Position numbers and translations under genes: made by a program
Source: IDS-8 sp040902105
GTDB taxonomy: Bacteria; Pseudomonadota; Gammaproteobacteria; Steroidobacterales; Woeseiaceae
DNA: 64,000 nt
Reading direction: 5' to 3'
Assembly: GCA_040902105.1 (NCBI GenBank)
Contig: JBBDXW010000074.1
Coordinates: forward strand, 1-64,000
Part shown: positions 59,035-64,000 of the stretch, piece by piece
Layout: each line of letters starts with the position of its first letter
How positions within the stretch are numbered: position 1 is the stretch's first letter
The notes under the pieces: generated by a model
What the model saw: the letters and a program-made list of their open reading frames with translations, nothing else
Databases searched by the model: none
What the model was told of the DNA's origin: nothing

Positions 59035-59391
59035 TCAGCTACCCATCAGCTTGCTGCGGAATATAAAGAAGACCGCACCCAGAATACACAAAGCCGCCCA
59101 CAGGTAGTCCAGCTTCAAGGGCTCCCTGAGATAATAAAACGCAAACGGCACAAACACGGACAGGGTAATGACTTCCTGCAGAATCTTCAGTTGTCCGACC
59201 GACATCACCGTGTAGCCGACTCTGTTCCCCGGCACCTGCAGCATGTATTCGAAGAATGCGATGCCCCAGCTCAAGAGCGCCGCCACGATCCATGGCCGGT
59301 GACTGAGTTCCTTGAGGTGCGCGTACCACGCAAAAGTCATGAACACGTTGCTCAGCGTGAGGAGAAGTATTGTTAACAGGACGGGACGCAT
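59035..59391 (-). CDS. DUF486 (DMT-like) membrane protein
   Basis: This 118-residue protein has four membrane helices: LLTILLLTLSNVFMTFAWYA, IVAALLSWGIAFFEYMLQVP, ILQEVITLSVFVPFAFYYL and YLWAALCILGAVFFIFR. The conserved QVPxNR and VGQLKxxQEVITLxVF blocks define DUF486. It is an inner-membrane protein of unknown function in the drug/metabolite transporter fold. The start MRPVLLTILL at 59391 was preferred over a longer frame. Confidence 0.85.
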   Translation of the reverse strand: MRPVLLTILLLTLSNVFMTFAWYAHLKELSHRPWIVAALLSWGIAFFEYMLQVPGNRVGYTVMSVGQLKILQEVITLSVFVPFAFYYLREPLKLDYLWAALCILGAVFFIFRSKLMGS

Positions 59392-59574
59392 CCGCGTTTC
59401 ACCTTGAAGATACGTTATTAGTCGGTGGCGAAGTGTACGGTGGGTCACCTCGCGCCGCTACAGGACTGCGGCGGGCGTGCGCAGCGGATGGCCTTCTTCG
59501 CGGGCTCATCGGGATTGGACAGCCGCGTTTGTACGGAGCACTCTGTACCGGACCCCGCCCCGGAAAAATCGCTC

Positions 59575-60519
59575 GTGCAAAACTGGCCCGACATACCGTA
59601 CCTCTCATGGAAAGACACGGCCGCGACACTGCACCAATGGCTGCAGATCGTCGGTAAATACCGCCTGGCTTACGTACCGTGGATCAACCATTCGTGGCAC
59701 GCGACGCTCTACCTTTGTTCGCGCGGTCTGACGACGTCGGTGATCCATACGCCGGGCAACAGCGTCCAGGTGGATTTTGATTTCACCGACCACCAGTTGC
59801 GGGTTGCCACGAGCGACGGCGATCACCGGTCACTGCCCCTTCAAGCCATGTCCGTAGCGGAGTTTCATCAGCGGTTTCGCGACCTTGTGGACGAACTTGG
59901 CGTTGGCATTGCCTTTCACGGGGTACCCAACGAGATTCAAGGTGCAATCGCGTTCGAACTCAATACTGCACCGGGCGCCTACGACGCAGACGCCGTGAAT
60001 CGGTTCTGGAGAGCACTGCTGCAGGTCGACCGCGTGCTGAAGCGCTTTCGTTCGGGATTCCTGGGCAAGGTCAGCCCGGTGCATCTGTTCTGGGGCAGCT
60101 TCGACCTCGCCGTTACGCGTTTCTCGGGTCGTAACGCTCCGGTTCACCCCGGCGGCATCCCCGCGCTCCCGGATGCCATAACGCGGGAGGCCTACTCGCA
60201 CGAGGTGAGTTCGGCGGGGTTCTGGGCGGGCGGCGGCCCCATCGAGTTCCCGGCTTTCTACTCCTACGCCTACCCGGCACCGGAGGGTTTTTCATCGCCG
60301 GTCGTGACGCCGGCCCAGGCGTACTTCGACGAAACGCTCGGCGAATTTCTGCTTCCTTACGATGCGGTGCGGACAGCCAGTGACCCGGACGCCGCGCTGC
60401 TCGGCTTCCTGCAATCAACCTACGAGGCAGCTGCAAACCTCGCCGGCTGGCCGCGTCATCTGCTCGATTGCCCTCCGGGACGGCCACGAATCGTGCGGCC
60501 GGTCCAGCAATCGCAATAA
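59575..60519 (+). CDS. DUF5996 family protein
   Basis: This 314-residue protein fits DUF5996 as I recall it. The early block is WPDIPYLSWKDTAATLHQW and HSWHATLYLCSRGLTTSVI. Then come VQVDFDFTDHQLRVATSDG, VSPVHLFWGSFDLAVTRFSGR (the most conserved region), SHEVSSAGFWAGGGPIEFPA and FYSYAYPAPEGF. The function is unknown; the acidic and His residues suggest an enzyme. The GTG at 59575 was chosen because family similarity begins there; longer starts at 59425 and 59488 exist. Confidence 0.72.
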   Translation: MQNWPDIPYLSWKDTAATLHQWLQIVGKYRLAYVPWINHSWHATLYLCSRGLTTSVIHTPGNSVQVDFDFTDHQLRVATSDGDHRSLPLQAMSVAEFHQRFRDLVDELGVGIAFHGVPNEIQGAIAFELNTAPGAYDADAVNRFWRALLQVDRVLKRFRSGFLGKVSPVHLFWGSFDLAVTRFSGRNAPVHPGGIPALPDAITREAYSHEVSSAGFWAGGGPIEFPAFYSYAYPAPEGFSSPVVTPAQAYFDETLGEFLLPYDAVRTASDPDAALLGFLQSTYEAAANLAGWPRHLLDCPPGRPRIVRPVQQSQ

Positions 60520-60619
60520 GCCAGACCCCACTCGGACTGCCGGAAATTTATGATTGATTTATCAGCTACTTAGGGCTAAAATACTGTACAGATCAACAGG
60601 CCTCTTCCGGAGACTCCCG

Positions 60620-61506
60620 ATGGCTAAAACCCAGATCCAGGTCCATCCCGGCGACGGCGAAAGCGCGAAACCGGGTGCCGAGATCGCCGAACTCTCAGCC
60701 TACATCTCTGCCGCCACGTATCGGTTGCTGGCGCTGATCCGGGAATTCGACGAACGGGAATACTGGCACCTGCCGGGCCTTTGCTCTTGTGCCCACTGGC
60801 TCAACTTCAAATGCGGCATCGACATGAACGCCGCCCGGGAGAAGGTACGTGTGGCGCATGCGCTCGCAAAACTCCCGAAGATCAGTGAGGCGTTTCGCAA
60901 GGGTCAGGTCTCGTATTCCAAAGTCCGGGCGATGCAGCAGCAACGTTACGCGGAGCAATCGTTCAGTGCGGACGTTGGCGCAGAAGCACCGACAAAGCGC
61001 CATTTCCGGTGCGACGCGCGGATGCACTGGTCGAGATCGCCGAGACCTATCTCAATACGGAGCTGACTTCTGGCTCGGCCGCCGATCGCTGCCAGGTGCT
61101 TGTTCACGTTTCCGCGGAAACTCTGCGCGAGGACCTTTCCGCGGCAACGTCGCCGCACATCAATGCCGGGCTCTCCCATCTGGATGACGGGCCCCGTGTT
61201 TCCGCGGAAACGTCGCGCCGCATCGTCTGCGAATGCTCGATTTCCGGCTTGATTGAGGATGAGGAAGGGGAACCATTATCCATCGGCCGCAAATCACGGG
61301 TCATTCCGCCCGCGATGCGCCGCGCGCTGCGTGCGAGAGACAAGGGTTGCTGCTTCCCGGGCTGCTCGAATACGGCATTCATCGACGGCCACCACATTCG
61401 GCATCGGGCGGACGGCGGCGAGACGAGCCTGCGAAACCTGGTACAGCTTTGCCGCCATCACCATCGCCTGGTGCACGGACTCGGGGGTAATCGACCTCGC
61501 GCCTGA
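60620..61506 (+). pseudogene. Decayed HNH endonuclease (DUF222/13E12-like)
   Basis: The N-terminal DUF222 part starts at 60620 (MAKTQIQVHPGDGES), with GGAGA six bases upstream. It reads HLPGLCSCAHWLNFKCGIDM and VRVAHALAKLPKISEAFRKG, then shifts frame near 60950-61000. The C-terminal part from 61009 has ADALVEIAETYLNTEL and the HNH core KGCCFPGCSNTAFIDGHHI, RHRADGGETSLRNLVQLC and RHHHRLVHG. A central segment of roughly 100 residues is missing and the normal C-terminal tail is cut. It is a pseudogene of a family that often spreads in many copies. Confidence 0.8.
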
Positions 61507-61595
61507 ATCGCTTGCCTGAACGAGCCTGGACGGGACCGCGAGAAAGTTCGCCCGATGCTGTCGACAGCCAGGCGCTGCATGCGCGCAGCGCGGCG

Positions 61596-62639
61596 TCAGG
61601 TATGCGCGTCACGGACGGATGAGCCAACGCGACCGCCCTCATCGAGCCGGTTCGCGAGCTGAGACAGAAACTGTTCGGTGGAGCGACGCCAGCTCCGCGA
61701 TTCCGCAAAATCGCGACAGGCCTTGCGGTCGAGGTGCAACGCGGCCATGCACGCTCGCCGCAGGTCGTCGTCGAGTACGCCGGTGATTCCCGGGCGCACC
61801 ACATCTATGGGGCCGGTGACCGGCAGTGCGGCGACCGGCAGACCGCAAGCCATCGCCTCCAGCATCACCAGACCAAAGGTATCCGTGCGACTGGGGAAAA
61901 CGAAAACGTCGGCGGCCGCGAGATGCGCCGAAAGTTCGGCGCCGAACTTGTAACCCAGGAAATGACAATCCGGGTACTTCTGAGCGAGGCGCGTCCGATC
62001 GGGGCCGTCCCCGACGATGACTTTGCTGCCAGGCAGCTCGAGGTCGAGAAACTGTTCGATGTTCTTTTCGACCGACACGCGGCCGACATTGATCCATACC
62101 GGACGCGGCCACTGCCACTCGACTTTCTCGATGGGATTGAACAGTACCGCATCCACGCCGCGGGACCAGATTTCGACATTCCTGAAGTGCCTTGCTTCGA
62201 GCATTTTCTTTACGCTTCCTGTTGGTACGAGAGTTTTTTCCGCCGCACCGTGATACCAGCGGAGAAAGGCGAAAGTAAGGCGAACGGGGATGGGTGCCCG
62301 GGCGCGAACGTACTCCGGAAACTGCGTGTGATACGAGGTCGTGAACGGAATCCGTCGCTTGATGCTGTAGCGGCGCGTGACGAATCCAAGCGGCCCTTCC
62401 GTCGCGACGTGTATGCAATCCGGCGAGAATTGCTCCAGCTGCCTCGCGACCTTCCGGCCCTGGAACAATGCCAGCCTGATCTCGGGATAAGTGGGACAGG
62501 GAATCGTGCGCCGTCCCGCGGGAGTAATCATCAGGACTTCGTGGCCCATGTCGATCAGTTCCGCTCGCGTCTGTGACAAGGTGGTGACGACGCCGTTGAC
62601 TTGCGGTCTCCAGGCGTCCGTGGCAATTGCGATTCGCAT
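61596..62639 (-). CDS. Family 4 glycosyltransferase
   Basis: This 347-residue GT-B enzyme begins IAIATDAWRPQVNGVVTTL. It has HVATEGPLGFVTRRYSIKRR, the acceptor segment TTSYHTQFPEYVRARAPI and the nucleotide-sugar region INVGRVSVEKNIEQFLDLE, then VFVFPSRTDTFGLVMLEAMACGLPVAALPVTGP with the donor-binding Glu (E..ACGLPV). It resembles MgtA/PimB-like glycolipid or sugar transferases. It is divergent from the PAP2 gene, across a gap with 11-bp-period repeats. The donor sugar is unknown. Confidence 0.86.
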   Translation of the reverse strand: MRIAIATDAWRPQVNGVVTTLSQTRAELIDMGHEVLMITPAGRRTIPCPTYPEIRLALFQGRKVARQLEQFSPDCIHVATEGPLGFVTRRYSIKRRIPFTTSYHTQFPEYVRARAPIPVRLTFAFLRWYHGAAEKTLVPTGSVKKMLEARHFRNVEIWSRGVDAVLFNPIEKVEWQWPRPVWINVGRVSVEKNIEQFLDLELPGSKVIVGDGPDRTRLAQKYPDCHFLGYKFGAELSAHLAAADVFVFPSRTDTFGLVMLEAMACGLPVAALPVTGPIDVVRPGITGVLDDDLRRACMAALHLDRKACRDFAESRSWRRSTEQFLSQLANRLDEGGRVGSSVRDAHT

Positions 62640-62674
62640 GATCGCCCATGCTCCACGATGGCCGTGACGCTATC

Positions 62675-62745
62675 GTTACAATCCGGTTACAGATTGCCTA
62701 AAAAGCGCTTGAAAATTCACGGAATTGTCATCGAAAAGTCATCGA
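62675..62745. promoter_or_regulatory. Two tandem repeats with 11-bp period, possible PhoB boxes
   Basis: GTTACA occurs at 62675-62680 and 62686-62691 (11 bp apart), and GTCATCGA occurs at 62727-62734 and 62738-62745 (11 bp apart). Tandem 7-mers with 11-bp period are the architecture of PhoB binding sites (TGTCA-type repeats). They lie in the 128-bp divergent gap, one pair nearer each gene. Binding is not shown. Confidence 0.45.
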
Positions 62746-62767
62746 GCAGACGCATTGCGACCGTAGC

Positions 62768-63322
62768 ATGCCCACAGTACTCAAACCGTGGAGGATGCCG
62801 ATGGCTGCGGTCCTTCAGTACTTCGACGCACTGGAAATCGGACTGTGTCTGCGCGTCAACAAGTACGGCCGACCGGAAGGTGTACGCCGCCTCTTTTCGA
62901 TCGTAAGCCGCCTGGGCGACGGGGGGTTCTGGTTGCTGCTCGGCGGCATCACCTTGGTGCTACGCGGCCCGCAGTCGGCCCCGTTTATCCTGCAAGCCGC
63001 TGTCATTGCGGCCATTGGCGTGACGCTGTACAAGCTGCTGAAACGCCGTCTGGTCAGAGAACGGCCTTATATGGCGAACGGCAATATTCTGTGCGGTGCG
63101 CCGCCACTGGATCGTTACAGCTTCCCATCGGGTCACACACTGCACGCGGTCTGTTTTACGATTCAATTCGGTCATTTCGAACCGCTGTCGCTCATTGTTG
63201 CCGCGCCGTTTGCCGTGCTTGTGGCAATCTCCAGGGTCGTCCTCGGTCTGCATTACCCGAGCGACGTGCTGGCCGGCGCAGCAATCGGCGCTCTCCTTGC
63301 TCTTGCCGGTTTGTCGATCTGA
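62768..63322 (+). CDS. PAP2 family phosphatase
   Basis: This 184-residue integral membrane phosphatase has the PAP2 motifs: KRRLVRERPYMANG (KxxxxxxRP, about residues 99-108), RYSFPSGHTLHAVCF (PSGH) and ISRVVLGLHYPSDVLAGAAIGA (SRxxxxxHxxxD). Four to five helices are visible. It removes phosphate from a lipid phosphate such as phosphatidate or undecaprenyl-PP. The start at 62768 (ATG) or 62798/62801 (MPMAAVLQ) is uncertain. Confidence 0.9.
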   Translation: MPTVLKPWRMPMAAVLQYFDALEIGLCLRVNKYGRPEGVRRLFSIVSRLGDGGFWLLLGGITLVLRGPQSAPFILQAAVIAAIGVTLYKLLKRRLVRERPYMANGNILCGAPPLDRYSFPSGHTLHAVCFTIQFGHFEPLSLIVAAPFAVLVAISRVVLGLHYPSDVLAGAAIGALLALAGLSI

Positions 63323-63365
63323 GTCGGCAGCAACGAGCCAGTGAAGGTACGCCAGCCCTGAAAGA

Positions 63366-63740
63366 TCAGCCGAGAAATCGCTGCCATGCCATCGCGAGCC
63401 AGACTGCGACGACGATCACGAGGCTGACGAACACCGCGGCCGAACCGAGGTCCTTGGCCCTGCCGGATAATTCGTGCTGTTCGTCCCCGAATCGATCCAC
63501 AGTGGCTTCGACCGCCGAGTTGAGCAATTCCACGATCAGCACCAGCAGACAGGAGCCGATCAGGATGACTCGCTCAAGGCCCGTTTGTCCGAGCAAAATC
63601 GCCAGTGGAACGAGTACCGTCGTGAGCGCGATTTCCTGACGAAAGGCCGCTTCGTATTTCCAGGCGTCCGCGAACCCCTGGGCCGAACATCGAGCGGCGA
63701 GCAGGATGCGGCGCAAGCCGGTGTTTCCGGGTTTTCCCAA
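63366..63740 (-). CDS. dgkA: Diacylglycerol kinase
   Basis: This 124-residue inner-membrane kinase has three helices. Its signature is FADAWKYEAAFRQEIALTTV near the N-terminus, then LLVLIVELLNSAVEATVDRF (catalytic Glu in ExxNSAxE), and DLGSAAVFVSLVIVVAVWL. It phosphorylates diacylglycerol to phosphatidate, recycling lipid. It is convergent with the PAP2 gene, and both act on diacylglycerol/phosphatidate. Confidence 0.92.
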   Translation of the reverse strand: MGKPGNTGLRRILLAARCSAQGFADAWKYEAAFRQEIALTTVLVPLAILLGQTGLERVILIGSCLLVLIVELLNSAVEATVDRFGDEQHELSGRAKDLGSAAVFVSLVIVVAVWLAMAWQRFLG

Positions 63741-63882
63741 GTCATGTCCCTCGATGGGCAGGTCAACTGCGCAACTATATCAGGCGGCAAACGCCAAACC
63801 CGCTACACTTGACCACCGCCGGGGCCACCCTCGAGGTTCGATCGCTTGCGTTTTGCCGACTGCCGGCTGGGAGACGACGATC

Positions 63883-64000
63883 ATGCTGACAGTACGGAAA
63901 GACGCGTTGCGCGATTACATCGATCGGCAACTGGCGCCGTCCGCGTGGCTCCTGATCGACCAGGATCGGATCAGCGCGTTTGCCGATGCGACGCTGGATC
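63883..64000 (+). CDS. MaoC family dehydratase (5' part only)
   Basis: The frame runs off the window after about 39 residues: MLTVRKDALRDYIDRQLAPS followed by AWLLIDQDRISAFADATLD. The segment W..IDQ.RI.AFADAT is the N-terminal signature of MaoC-like (R)-hydratases. GGGAG lies about nine bases upstream of the ATG. The 142-bp gap to dgkA contains the shared promoter zone. Only the hotdog start can be seen. Confidence 0.72.
   Translation, partial: MLTVRKDALRDYIDRQLAPSAWLLIDQDRISAFADATLD

Noticed and set aside
1..64000. CRISPR array, rRNA, tRNA, replication origin, intact insertion sequence or prophage
   Set aside because: No regularly spaced repeats, no rRNA or tRNA-like cloverleaf, no DnaA-box cluster and no transposase or phage structural genes were recognised by reading. 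A tRNA or small-RNA covariance search could still find something short.

Overview
The window is 64 kb of GC-rich bacterial chromosome with short intergenic gaps and many 4-bp start/stop overlaps. Gene content suggests a gammaproteobacterium, possibly near Xanthomonadales, Steroidobacterales or Woeseiales. The pointers are an orphan MlaC, several TPR/TolB-domain regulators, DUF486, a DgkA, a heme A synthase and paired GTCGCCCGCAATGGCGGGC-type palindromes. The lineage is inferred. No rRNA, tRNA, CRISPR array or intact transposase was recognised.

Layout. 0-1.4 kb: small hypothetical genes and a strong inverted-repeat cluster. 1.4-4.7 kb: a beta-propeller protein, a TPR/HTH regulator, a DUF899 protein and a 51-aa Cys-x-x-Cys membrane peptide. 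4.7-5.7 kb: a winged-helix regulator with a triple operator-like repeat and a frameshifted nucleotidyltransferase. 5.9-9.0 kb: SDR dehydrogenase, secreted amidohydrolase and cupin. 9.0-23.1 kb: a complete glycogen locus (glgP, glgB divergent from glgC, GH57 glucanotransferase/branching-type enzyme, malQ, glgA). 20.3-31.5 kb, minus strand: an operon-like run of S51-like protein, esterase, ATP-grasp, esterase, glgA and ATP-grasp, bracketed by REP pairs.

The most unusual layer is a scattered, decayed integron. attC-like sites occur in three places: after a PRTase-SLOG gene pair (13.4 kb), in a rightward cassette island (25.1-29.4 kb) that cuts the ATP-grasp/esterase operon, and in a leftward array (33.0-35.1 kb). 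A short relic resembling the C-terminus of an integron integrase lies divergently beside the last array at 35.3 kb. Cargo includes a likely AAC(3)-I aminoglycoside acetyltransferase, GNATs, EthD, DUF3703 and DUF3052 proteins, a truncated RelE-like toxin and a broken VOC gene. No intact integrase gene was seen.

35.5-63.9 kb is ordinary metabolism and regulation: FMN hydroxy-acid oxidase, YeiH-type transporter, lipoprotein, MlaC, a CadC-like TPR regulator, an Lrp regulator divergent from HPPD, TauE/SafE transporter, leucine-dehydrogenase-like enzyme, redoxin, quinone oxidoreductase, acetoacetyl-CoA synthetase, thioesterase, glycerol kinase, a SARP-like regulator, vanadium-haloperoxidase-like lipoprotein, HxlR regulator and a membrane TPR protein. 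It also holds an HEPN-like fragment, a decayed HNH gene, and a glycosyltransferase divergent from a PAP2 phosphatase with two 11-bp-period repeats resembling PhoB boxes between them. DgkA and the start of a MaoC dehydratase close the window.
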